In this document: in pieces, positions 31,872-41,111 of the stretch | How the letters are laid out: each line of letters opens with the position of its first letter | How positions within the stretch are numbered: position 1 is the first letter of the stretch | The notes under the pieces: generated by a model | Databases searched by the model: none | What the model saw: the letters and a program-made list of their open reading frames with translations, nothing else | Told to the model about the DNA's origin: nothing | Made by a program: the position numbers and the translations under genes | Assembly: GCF_000974485.1 (NCBI RefSeq) | Contig: NZ_BBOM01000009.1 | Span: 310,001 to 374,000 of the forward strand | DNA length: 64,000 bases | Direction: 5' to 3' | Source of the DNA: Streptomyces sp. NBRC 109706 | Lineage (GTDB): Bacteria > Actinomycetota > Actinomycetes > Streptomycetales > Streptomycetaceae

Positions 31872-33134
31872 ATGGGAATCTCACGCCGCGCATTCGTCAC
31901 TTCCGCCCTGGCCGCAGCCCCGGCCGCCGCCCTGGTGACCTCGGTCGCCTCCACCAGCAGCGCCGCCCCCGCCACCAGGGCGGTCGGCGCCCGAGCCGTG
32001 GGCGATGTGGTCGGCAGGATCACCACCGGCTACCAGGGCTGGTTCGCCGCCCGTGGCGACCAGGCCCCCATCGACGGCTGGTGGCACTGGTCGGCCAACT
32101 GGTCCCAGCCGCCGTCCCCCACCAACCACGCGCTCATGAGCTGGCCCGACATGCGGGAGTACAGCAACGTCTACCCGACCGCCTTCGCCGACCTCGGCGG
32201 CGGCGGCCCGGCCACGGTGTTCTCCTCGCACGACGACCAGACCGTCGACGTCCACTTCCGGTGGATGAGGGAGTACGGCATCGACACCGCCGCGCTCCAA
32301 CGCTTCAACCCCAACGGCTCGGAGGGCCCCACCCGCGACGACATGGCCGAGAAGGTCCGCGCCGCCGCCGAGACGCACGGGATCAAGTACTACATCATGT
32401 ACGACGTCACGGCCTGGGACGATATGCAGGAGGAGGTCAAGGCCGACTGGACCGCCAAGATGCGGTCGCATATCGACTCCCCCGCCTACGCCATGCAGGA
32501 CGGCAAACCCGTCGTCGGCATCTGGGGGTTCGGCTTCAACGAGCCCAACAAGACCTGGCCGCCCGAGGTCTGTCAGGACGTCATCGACTGGTTCCATGCC
32601 CAGGACATCTATGTCATGGGCGGCGTGCCCACCCACTGGCGCACCGGCACCCAGGACTCCAGGCCCGGCTTCATCGAGGTCTACCGCTCGCTCGACATGC
32701 TCTCGCCCTGGATGGTGGGACGGCTCACCAACCTCGCCGACATCGAGCACTTCTACCAGCATGTCAACACACCCGACCAGGCCGAATGCGACGAACACGG
32801 GATGGACTACCAGCCGTGCGTCATCCCCGGCGACAACTCCCGACGTCACCGACTGCACGGCGACTTCATGTGGCGACAGTTCTACAACCTGACGCGGATC
32901 GGCGTGCAGGGCCTCTACATCTCGATGTTCGACGAGTACAACGAGGCCAACCAGATAGCCAAGACGGCCGAGACCCAGGCCGACATCCCGACGGACTCCG
33001 GCTTCCTCGCCCTCGACGAGGACGGCACGTTCTGCACCTCCGACTACTACCTCCGCCTCACCGGCGACGGCGGGCGGATGTTCCGGGGTGAGATCCCGCT
33101 GACCGAGGAGCGTTTCACGCCCCCCGGCGGCTGA
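31872..33134 (+). CDS. Tat-exported glycoside hydrolase family 71/99-like protein
   Basis: 420 residues. The leader ISRRAFVTSALAAAPAAALV has a twin-arginine motif and should pass by the Tat pathway. The catalytic body is GH71/99-like: TTGYQGWFAARGD, then WPDMREYSNVYPT, MREYGIDTAALQRFN, VVGIWGFGFNEPNK, SPWMVGRLTNLAD and YISMFDEYNEANQI. Enzymes of this clan cut alpha-mannan or alpha-glucan linkages, but the exact substrate is open. A paralogue is at 47264-49102. ATG 31872 follows GAGAGG. Strong hairpins lie downstream. Confidence 0.88.
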   Translation: MGISRRAFVTSALAAAPAAALVTSVASTSSAAPATRAVGARAVGDVVGRITTGYQGWFAARGDQAPIDGWWHWSANWSQPPSPTNHALMSWPDMREYSNVYPTAFADLGGGGPATVFSSHDDQTVDVHFRWMREYGIDTAALQRFNPNGSEGPTRDDMAEKVRAAAETHGIKYYIMYDVTAWDDMQEEVKADWTAKMRSHIDSPAYAMQDGKPVVGIWGFGFNEPNKTWPPEVCQDVIDWFHAQDIYVMGGVPTHWRTGTQDSRPGFIEVYRSLDMLSPWMVGRLTNLADIEHFYQHVNTPDQAECDEHGMDYQPCVIPGDNSRRHRLHGDFMWRQFYNLTRIGVQGLYISMFDEYNEANQIAKTAETQADIPTDSGFLALDEDGTFCTSDYYLRLTGDGGRMFRGEIPLTEERFTPPGG

Positions 33135-33140
33135 CCGACG

Positions 33141-33179
33141 GGCGGCTCGGGGTACCCGCCTCCCAGGCCCCGAGCCGCC
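33141..33179. terminator. First hairpin after the glycoside hydrolase
   Basis: The arms 33141-33152 and 33168-33179 pair over 12 bases with a 15-base loop, seven bases after the stop. Confidence 0.75.
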
Positions 33180-33198
33180 GCCCCGTCCCCTGTCCAGC

Positions 33199-33244
33199 CG
33201 GTCGCCCGGGGAGCGCGTGCCACCGCCAGTTCCCCGGGCGACCG
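33199..33244. terminator. Second hairpin, serving the convergent Cip1-like gene
   Basis: The arms 33199-33212 and 33231-33244 pair perfectly over 14 bases with an 18-base loop. It lies 18 bases past the stop of the minus-strand gene. Confidence 0.75.
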
Positions 33245-33261
33245 AGTCAACTCCGCCCCGG

Positions 33262-34092
33262 TCAGCAGCCGGTGCGGGTGGTGCCGACGGCGATGTCGTC
33301 GTACCAGAGGGTGTCGGCGCCCTCGCCGTAGCTCTCCCAGCCCAGGCGCAGATCCACCACATCGGGCGCCCAGTCGGCGCGGTTCAGCCACTGCGAGTCG
33401 ATATCGTGCGTCGGCTCCCCGTCCACCACCAGCCCGACCACCTGCTCGCCGTTCAGCCAGGTCTCCAACAGCCCGGCGGATCCGTCGAGTTGGTATTCAA
33501 GACAGACCCACTCGTCGACCGGGAGCGGCTCGCTCAGCGCGACACCGGCGGGGCTCTGCTCGGGCAGGGTCGCGTCGTCGGACTCCCGGTTCCACTGGAG
33601 CGCCGCGTTCTGGCCGCCCATCCGCAGATCGCGGGAGTTGTCGGCGACATCCTCCATGGCCAGGAACGTCACATGCTGCTGCGGGAGTTCGTCCGTGTGC
33701 CGCACCCAGAAGCGGACATAGAGGCCGGCGCCGGTGTCCACATCGGCCAGGTCGGTGGCGACAAAGACATGGTTGCAGTAGCCGTCGGCGCCGTCGATCC
33801 GCAGCGCCTGCCCGCCGTCGCGCCCCGCCTCGGGGTCCACGGTCGCCGTCCCGGTGCCCGAGCAGTCCCGCGTCTCGACCTCCCAACGGCCGCCCGGCGC
33901 ACCGCCGTCCATCTCCTCGAAGTCCTCGCAGAAGCCGTCGGTCCCGCATTCGGCTGCGGCCGGGACGTCGACCGCACGGGCGCCCGGATCGGCGCCGAGC
34001 GCGGAGGAGACGCCGGCGGCGGTGAGCGTCACGGCCAATGCCACGGCGGCGGGCACGCGCAGACGGCGTCCGGGGGTGGGGGCAGGCGACAT
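33262..34092 (-). CDS. Secreted Cip1-like carbohydrate-active protein
   Basis: 276 residues. A Sec signal peptide (RRLRVPAAVALAVTLTAAGV) is followed by an all-beta domain of the Cip1 type: CGTDGFCEDFEEMDGGAPGG, GLYVRFWVRHTDELPQQHVT, DLRMGGQNAALQWNRESDDA, EWVCLEYQLDG, DTLWYDDIAVGT. Fungal Cip1 is co-expressed with cellulases and is linked to glucuronan or cellulose breakdown. The bacterial members lack tested functions. ATG 34092 follows AGGAG. A perfect CebR-type operator 59 bases upstream argues for induction with cellulases. Confidence 0.82.
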   Translation of the reverse strand: MSPAPTPGRRLRVPAAVALAVTLTAAGVSSALGADPGARAVDVPAAAECGTDGFCEDFEEMDGGAPGGRWEVETRDCSGTGTATVDPEAGRDGGQALRIDGADGYCNHVFVATDLADVDTGAGLYVRFWVRHTDELPQQHVTFLAMEDVADNSRDLRMGGQNAALQWNRESDDATLPEQSPAGVALSEPLPVDEWVCLEYQLDGSAGLLETWLNGEQVVGLVVDGEPTHDIDSQWLNRADWAPDVVDLRLGWESYGEGADTLWYDDIAVGTTRTGC

Positions 34093-34150
34093 GGCGATAC
34101 TCCTGATCGTGGGGGGTGCGGTGCGCCGGGACTGCGTGGGGCAGCCGGAG

Positions 34151-34164
34151 TGGGAGCGCTCCCA
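34151..34164. promoter_or_regulatory. Perfect CebR operator TGGGAGCGCTCCCA
   Basis: This 14-base palindrome is identical to the CebR-box consensus known from streptomycete cellulose/cello-oligosaccharide genes. Its position, about 59 bases before the Cip1-like start, suits repression of that gene until cellobiose is present. It might also touch the divergent MerR-type gene. Confidence 0.85.
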
Positions 34165-34408
34165 TCCACTGACGTTAACGCGGGGCGGCGCGTCGGTCCA
34201 GAGGCGCGCACGGGGTTCTCCGCCGTGGTGCCGGACGGCGATATCCGGCGTCGCGGCGGCCGTTGACCTGCGGGAACCGGTGGGCCCCCGGCGGTCGGGC
34301 GGCGGGTGCCGGGGAGAATCTTTACCGGCTCTTGGGGCGGGCGGCCCGGTCGTCTCCCCGGGCGCGGCGGTTGACCCTCACGTGACGTCATGCCGCATAG
34401 CCGCTCGG

Positions 34409-35524
34409 GTGGAAGAGCACCTGACCGTGAGACGGGTGGCCGAGCTGACCGGCGTGACCGTCCGCACGCTGCACCACTACGACGAGATCGGCCTCGTCCG
34501 GCCGTCCGCGCGGACCGCCGCCGGGTACCGGGCCTATTCGGCGCGCGATGTGGAGCGGCTGCGGGAGGTACTGGCCTACCGGCGGCTGGGGTTCGGGCTG
34601 CGCGAGATCGCGGATCTGGTCGACGATCCGGCCACCGACGCGGTGACGCGTCTGCGGCGGCTGCGCGGTCTGCTGCTGGAACAGCGCGACCGGGCCGCCG
34701 CCATGGTGACGGCCATCGACGGCGAGTTGGAGGCGCGGGCCATGGGGATCAGAACGACACCGGAGGAGCAACTGAGGATGTTCGGCGCACAGTTGTACGA
34801 CGCCATCGGTTCCGACTACCCGACGACGCGGCGCACCGAGCCCCGGATCGCCGCACGGGTCTGGGACGCGCTCGGCGACGCCCGAACGGTACTGAACGTC
34901 GGGGCCGGCACCGGCTCCTACGAGCCACCGGACCGCGAGGTGACGGCGGTGGAGCCGTCGGCGGTGATGCGGGCGCTGCGTCCGGCGGGCGCGGCACGGT
35001 GCCTGGCCGCCGCGGCGGAGCGACTACCCTTCGCCGACCGGTCGTTCGACGCGGCGATGGCGTTCAGCACGGTGCACCACTGGCGGGATCCGATCGCCGG
35101 GCTGCGGGAGATGCGGCGGGTGGCGCGTCGGGTGGTGGTGTTCACCTACGACGCCGGTGACGCCGGCCGGCGGGAGCGGTTCTGGCTCACCCGCGACTAT
35201 CTGCCGGAGTTCGCCGAACTGCTGGTCGACTGGCCCTCGTTGGCCGATCTGACCCATGCGATCGGTGGCCGCGCGGAGCCGGTGCTCGTCCCCTGGGACT
35301 GCGCCGACGGCTTCTTCGAGGCCCACTGGCGCCGGCCCGAGGCCTATCTGGAGGAGCAGGTGCGCCGGGCGGTGTCGGTCTGGACCAGGGTCGGGCCCGA
35401 GGCCGAGCAGCGGGCGGTGCGAGGGCTGCGCGACGACCTCGACTCGGGCCGGTGGGCCGAGCGCAACCGCGATCTGGTCGCCCTCGACGCGGCGGAGCTG
35501 GGCCTGCGGCTGCTTGTGGCCTGA
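34409..35524 (+). CDS. MerR-type regulator fused to SAM methyltransferase
   Basis: 371 residues in one uninterrupted frame. Residues about 5-75 form a MerR winged helix (VRRVAELTGVTVRTLHHYDE, IGLVRPSARTAAGYRAYSAR, RRLGFGLREIADLVDD). A coiled region (LLLEQRDRAAAMVTAIDGEL) follows. From about residue 135 a class I methyltransferase begins: TVLNVGAGTGSYEPPDREVT, ERLPFADRSFDAAMAFSTVH, and EMRRVARRVVVFTYD. Usual MerR sensor domains are absent. The start may be GTG 34409 or GTG 34427 (GGAAGAG upstream). Its methyltransferase half is paralogous to 28554-29330. Confidence 0.85.
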   Translation: MEEHLTVRRVAELTGVTVRTLHHYDEIGLVRPSARTAAGYRAYSARDVERLREVLAYRRLGFGLREIADLVDDPATDAVTRLRRLRGLLLEQRDRAAAMVTAIDGELEARAMGIRTTPEEQLRMFGAQLYDAIGSDYPTTRRTEPRIAARVWDALGDARTVLNVGAGTGSYEPPDREVTAVEPSAVMRALRPAGAARCLAAAAERLPFADRSFDAAMAFSTVHHWRDPIAGLREMRRVARRVVVFTYDAGDAGRRERFWLTRDYLPEFAELLVDWPSLADLTHAIGGRAEPVLVPWDCADGFFEAHWRRPEAYLEEQVRRAVSVWTRVGPEAEQRAVRGLRDDLDSGRWAERNRDLVALDAAELGLRLLVA

Positions 35525-36476
35525 CGCCAACGGTGCCGGGCCGTAGGGTGGTTGGCCATGGCGGACGACCAACGGTACCGGCGGCGGCAGCTCGTCGGGG
35601 CGGAGATGCTGCGGGAGACGCAGACACTGGCCCAGCGCCTGTGGGACGGTCCGGGCCGCTGGCATCCGGGCGAACTCGCGTTCTTCCAGCGGCAGTTCGC
35701 GGTGCCGCCGCCCGACCGGCCGATGGCGCTCTGGTCGGACGCGGACGGCCGCACGGTTGCCTGGGCCTGGAAGAAACCGTCGGCCGCGCTCGATCTCCAG
35801 GTGGATCCTCAGGAGTTGGCGGTTCTTGAGCCGCTGCTCGACTGGTTCGACGAGGTCAGCGGGGTCGGCGGGGCGGGCGCGGTCCGGTCGGTCACCGTGT
35901 TGGACGCCGAGACGGAGCTGGTCGAGGCGTTGTCCGCGCGCGGGTTCCGGCGGCGGGACGAGGGCCGGCCGTTCTTCGTCCATCTGCGGCTGGACCTGGC
36001 CGAGTTGCCCGACCCGCCGCCGCTGCCCGCCGGCTACCTGGCGGGGCCTGCCTCGGTGACGGCCTCGGGGACGGCGGACGACACGGCGGCGCGGGCCCGG
36101 GCGCATCGGGCGGCGTTTCCCGCCGCGAGCGGCTTCACCGGCGCCGACTACCGCCGGATCACGGCGAGTTGGCCCTACCGTCCGGAGACGGACTGGCGGG
36201 TGACGGCGGCGGACGGGTCGACGGCGGCCTTCGCGCTCGCCTGGTACGACGAGGTGACGCGGACGGCCGTGCTGGAGCCGGTCGGCACCGTGCCCGGTCA
36301 TCGGCGGCTCGGGCTGGCCCGGGCCGCCATGCTCGGCGCGCTGCGCGCCGCCCGCCGGCTGGGCGCGCGCACGGCGCGGGTCTGCGCCCGGGGCGACGCC
36401 GCCGCGCCCGCCGCCTCCGCGACCTACGCCTCGCTCGGGTTCCGCCCGTTCGCCCGCAATATCGAACTGGTCGACG

Positions 36477-37514
<1,038 letters not shown>

Positions 37515-37544
37515 GACGGGTCCTCCCGACGCCGACCGGCCCGT

Positions 37545-37566
37545 TAATGGGCCTGTCGTTCCATTA
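37545..37566. promoter_or_regulatory. Likely TetR operator between AKR and TetR genes
   Basis: TAATGG (37545-37550) and CCATTA (37561-37566) are inverted with a 10-base spacer. A third half-site, CTAATG, is at 37598-37603 just before the TetR start, and GGCCC/GGGCC arms overlap at 37538-37553. One repressor could control both divergent genes. Confidence 0.55.
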
Positions 37567-37620
37567 GGATGAGGGAAAGCTAGCACGACCCAGCCATCTA
37601 ATGAAACTGGAGTCCCGTTT

Positions 37621-38238
37621 ATGGTGGAGAACGCCGAGCCGGGCACGGCACGACCGGGCGGCCGGACGGCACGGGTGCGCGAGGCCGTGCTCCGCGCGAC
37701 CGGGGACGCGCTGATCGAGCACGGCTTCGCCCGACTCGACCTCGGCGATATCGCGCGCCGCGCCGACGTCGGACGGACCACCGTCTACCGCCGGTGGGGC
37801 ACGCCCACCGGGCTGATCACCGACCTGCTGACCGAATGGGCCGAGACCTCGCTCCCCCGCGCCGACACCGGCTCGCTGCTCGGCGACCTCAAGGCCAACG
37901 GGCGCCTCGTCCAGCGGACGTTGACCGACCCGCGCCAGGGTCCGCTGTTCCGCGCGGTGATCACCGCTGCGTCGTGCGACCCGCGCACCGCCGAGGCGCT
38001 GCACCGCTTCTACCGGGTGCGGATCGCCGAGTGGACGCCCTGCGTGAACCAGGCGATCGAACGGGGCGAGCTTTCCGGGGACACCGACGCGGAGGAGGTT
38101 GTCCGCGCGGTCTCCGCACCGCTCTACTACCGGCTGCTGGCCAGCGGCGACCCCATCGACCAACCCACCGCCGACCGCGCGGCGACGGCCGCCGCGGCGG
38201 CGGCCGTCGCCGGCGCGTACCGCCTCCCGGCGGGGTGA
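37621..38238 (+). CDS. TetR family transcriptional regulator
   Basis: 205 residues. The DNA-binding domain is VREAVLRATGDALIEHGFAR, LDLGDIARRADVGRTTVYRR, WGTPTGLITDLL (residues 18-65). The rest is a TetR_C-like bundle with DPRQGPLFRAVITAASCDPR and ELSGDTDAEEVVRAVSAPLY. The Ala-rich tail (ADRAATAAAAAAVAGAYRL) is normal. It is divergent from the aldo/keto reductase at 36477-37514, and the TAATGG/CCATTA repeat between them is its expected target. The inducer is unknown. Confidence 0.9.
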   Translation: MVENAEPGTARPGGRTARVREAVLRATGDALIEHGFARLDLGDIARRADVGRTTVYRRWGTPTGLITDLLTEWAETSLPRADTGSLLGDLKANGRLVQRTLTDPRQGPLFRAVITAASCDPRTAEALHRFYRVRIAEWTPCVNQAIERGELSGDTDAEEVVRAVSAPLYYRLLASGDPIDQPTADRAATAAAAAAVAGAYRLPAG

Positions 38239-38550
38239 CCGCGCGCCGGCGGTGCGCTGGGCACTGCGCGCTGACGTCGCACGCCGGCGGTGGGGGCGGG
38301 CGCCCGTGGTGCGGTGCGGTCGTAGCGCCCCGTGGCGGGCCGCCGCGCACGGCGCGAAGTGTGCCCCGCCGGAGGGGCCACCGGACACACCACACCCCGG
38401 GCGGGGATCCGCCGGCGGCCACCTCGGACACAGAGGCACGATGGCCCAGCCCGTCGCGGACACCCAGGAACGGGCCGACAGCCGACAAACCGCAAGCTGT
38501 CCCGGCGGCCTCGGGCACGCGACGCGAGGTGTGCACGCCGGGCCGTGGGG
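38239..38550. other. Intergenic DNA, no gene recognised
   Basis: The 312 bases between the TetR stop and the convergent DinB stop are GC-rich with no frame resembling a known protein and no long hairpin. I see nothing in it that needs annotation. Confidence 0.5.
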
Positions 38551-39087
38551 TCAGGCGGGGGCGGCCGTGGCGGCGGTGCGGAGCAGGCGGAGTTGGCCGA
38601 TCTCGGCGGCGTTCTTGGTGAGTTCGGTGTTGACCCAGGCGAGTTGGTGGGCCCCGGTGTACGGGGAGTCTTCGCCCCAGGGGAAGGTGACCGGGGCGGC
38701 GAGGGCGGACGGGTCGAGGCCGCCGAGGATGTCGAGCCATTCGTCGCGCAGGGCGCGGAGCCAGGCGATGGTCGGCTCTCCGGGGCCCGGCCAGTGGATC
38801 TCCTCGCGCTCCCGGGGCGTGCGCCCCCGCGCGTGGTCCATGGTCACGCTCCACCACCAGCCGATATGCCAGCTGAGCCAGCCGATGGTGGGCACCGGGA
38901 CGGGGTCGGGTTCGGTGTCGGCCCAGTCGGGGATCCAGCTGCCGTCAGGGCCGGCGTCGAGCGTCCAGCACAGCGGTCCCGGCTCCCAGAGGAAGTCGTC
39001 GGGTGCCAACCGCTGGAGGTGGTGGTCGAAGAGCGCCCAGCTGAGGTCGAACTGCCAGCGGGCCAGCTCCGTTTCGGATGTGCTCAT
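38551..39087 (-). CDS. DinB superfamily protein
   Basis: 178 residues of the DinB/YfiT four-helix bundle. ELARWQFDLSWALFDHHLQR gives the first helix with an early His. TIGWLSWHIGWWWSVTMDHA carries the second metal-type His, and AHQLAWVNTELTKNAAEIGQ is the last helix. The family includes metal-binding, thiol-dependent S-transferases such as mycothiol or bacillithiol enzymes. The classical triple-His set is incomplete by eye, so activity is uncertain. ATG 39087 is divergent from the glutamyltransferase gene. Confidence 0.85.
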   Translation of the reverse strand: MSTSETELARWQFDLSWALFDHHLQRLAPDDFLWEPGPLCWTLDAGPDGSWIPDWADTEPDPVPVPTIGWLSWHIGWWWSVTMDHARGRTPREREEIHWPGPGEPTIAWLRALRDEWLDILGGLDPSALAAPVTFPWGEDSPYTGAHQLAWVNTELTKNAAEIGQLRLLRTAATAAPA

Positions 39088-39193
39088 GGCCCGATCCTGA
39101 CCGGCCGGCGGCCCGGGAGGAAACGGTTATCACGTCGATCGGCCGAGGCCATGGGCCTGTTGGGGCTCGATGGCCGGCACGTATGCTCCGCGC

Positions 39194-40993
39194 ATGTTCA
39201 CCACACGGCCCACCCTGCGGGGCACCTTCGGCATGGTTTCGAGCACCCACTGGCTGGCGTCCCAGTCCGCGATGGCGGTGCTGGAGGACGGCGGGAACGC
39301 CTATGACGCGGCGGTGGCCGCCGGCTTTGTGCTCCAGGTGGTCGAGCCGCATCTCAACGGCCCGGGCGGGGACGTGCCGATCATCGTCGCGCCGGCCGGC
39401 GGCGAGGTGCGGGTGCTGTGCGGGCAGGGGCCGGCGCCGGCCGGGGCAAGTGTGGCCCACTACACCGGTCTCGGGCTGGAACTCGTCCCGGGCACAGGGC
39501 CGTTGGCGGCCGTGGTGCCGGGCGCCTTCGACGCCTGGCTGACGTTGCTGCGCGACCATGGCACCAGGGAGCTCGAACAGGTCATCGGCTATGCCATCGG
39601 GTACGCCGAGCGGGGGCATCCGGCCGTGGAGCAGATCGGCGGGACGGTGGCGAAGGTCCGGGAGCTGTTCGAGCGGGAGTGGACCAGCTCGGCGGAGGTC
39701 TATCTCCCCGGCGGACGCGCCCCGGCGCCCGGCGCGCTGCTGCGCAACCCCACGCTGGCGGCCACCTGGCAGCGGCTGCTGGCGGAGAGCGCGGCGGCCG
39801 GCGGGGACCGCGAGGCCCGGATCGAGGCGGCCCGCCGGATCTGGCGCGAGGGCTTCATCGGCACCGCCATCGCCCGGCACGCGGCCCGTCCGGCGATGGA
39901 CTCCTCGGGCGAACGGCACGCCGGGGTGCTGACCGGAGACGATCTGACCGGCTGGTCGGCCGGATACGAGGCTCCGGTGCGCTACCAGTGGGGCGACTGG
40001 ACGCTCTGCAAGGCCGGGCCCTGGTCCCAGGGGCCGGTGCTGCCCCAGCAACTGGCGTTGCTGGACGGCGGACTGGACGCCTCCGCTTATGGCACGCCCG
40101 ATTATGTGCACACCCTGATAGAGGGGAGCAAACTTGCCATGGCCGATCGGGAGGCCTGGTACGGGGACTCGGCCCCGGTGCCGCTCGACGCGCTGCTCTC
40201 CCCCGGGTACAACGCGGAACGTCGACAACTCGTCGGCGACCGGGCCTCGTTGGAGCTGCGCCCGGGCGCACCCGACGGGCGGGCGCCCCGACTGCCGCGT
40301 CTGACCGACCGGTTGCTGTCCGGCGCGGCCACCCCGGCCGCACCCACCGCCGGCGCCGGCGAGCCCACCGTGGGCGCGGACGGCGAGACCAGGGGCGACA
40401 CCTGCCATGTCGACGTGGTGGACCGCTGGGGGAACATGGTGTCGGCGACGCCGAGCGGCGGCTGGTTGCAGTCCAGCCCGGTGATACCGGAGTTGGGCTT
40501 CCCGTTGGGCACCAGACTGCAGATGACCTGGCTGGAGGAGGGGTTGCCGTCCTCGCTCGTCCCGGGGCGCAGGCCGCGCACCACGCTCAGCCCGACGGTG
40601 GCGCTGCGCGGCGGCGAGCCGACATTGGCGTTCGGCACCCCGGGCGGCGACCAACAGGACCAGTGGCAGACGCACTTCTTTCTCGCCGTGGCGCTGCGCG
40701 CGCCGGTGCGTGGCGGCCTCGACCTACAGGGCGCGATCGACGCGCCCAACTGGCACCAGGACGGCTTCCCCAGCTCGTTCTTCCCCCGCGACGGGACGCC
40801 GGGCGCGGTCACCGTCGAGGCGCGGATCGGCGAGCCGGTCATCGAGGAGCTGCGCCGGCGCGGCCACCGGGTGACGGTCGCCGGACCGTGGACGGAGGGG
40901 CGACTCTGTGTGGTGGGTCGTGACCCGGAATCCGGGGTGCTGTCGGCGGCGGCCAACCCCCGGGGGATGCAAGGTTATGCCGTGGGCCGCTGA
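39194..40993 (+). CDS. Gamma-glutamyltransferase family protein
   Basis: 599 residues of the Ntn-hydrolase gamma-glutamyltranspeptidase family. The large-subunit start is GTFGMVSSTHWLASQSAMAV, LEDGGNAYDAAVAAGFVLQV. The self-cleavage site is RGDTCHVDVVDRWGNMVSAT, with the catalytic Thr at about residue 402. TPSGGWLQSS and TPGGDQQDQWQTHFFLAV line the substrate pocket. There is no signal peptide, so unlike the E. coli enzyme it may act in the cytoplasm, perhaps as a glutaryl-7-ACA acylase-like hydrolase. ATG 39194 suits the family start. ATG 39170 is possible. Confidence 0.9.
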   Translation: MFTTRPTLRGTFGMVSSTHWLASQSAMAVLEDGGNAYDAAVAAGFVLQVVEPHLNGPGGDVPIIVAPAGGEVRVLCGQGPAPAGASVAHYTGLGLELVPGTGPLAAVVPGAFDAWLTLLRDHGTRELEQVIGYAIGYAERGHPAVEQIGGTVAKVRELFEREWTSSAEVYLPGGRAPAPGALLRNPTLAATWQRLLAESAAAGGDREARIEAARRIWREGFIGTAIARHAARPAMDSSGERHAGVLTGDDLTGWSAGYEAPVRYQWGDWTLCKAGPWSQGPVLPQQLALLDGGLDASAYGTPDYVHTLIEGSKLAMADREAWYGDSAPVPLDALLSPGYNAERRQLVGDRASLELRPGAPDGRAPRLPRLTDRLLSGAATPAAPTAGAGEPTVGADGETRGDTCHVDVVDRWGNMVSATPSGGWLQSSPVIPELGFPLGTRLQMTWLEEGLPSSLVPGRRPRTTLSPTVALRGGEPTLAFGTPGGDQQDQWQTHFFLAVALRAPVRGGLDLQGAIDAPNWHQDGFPSSFFPRDGTPGAVTVEARIGEPVIEELRRRGHRVTVAGPWTEGRLCVVGRDPESGVLSAAANPRGMQGYAVGR

Positions 40994-41111
40994 ATCGGCC
41001 GCGCGCCGACTTGGGGTGCCGAAAGGCCACGCGGGTCAACCCGCTGCGTCCGAAAACGTTCTGTAGCCCGCCGGAAACAAGGTTCGTAACACGGCTTGGT
41101 TCAGTACGCCC

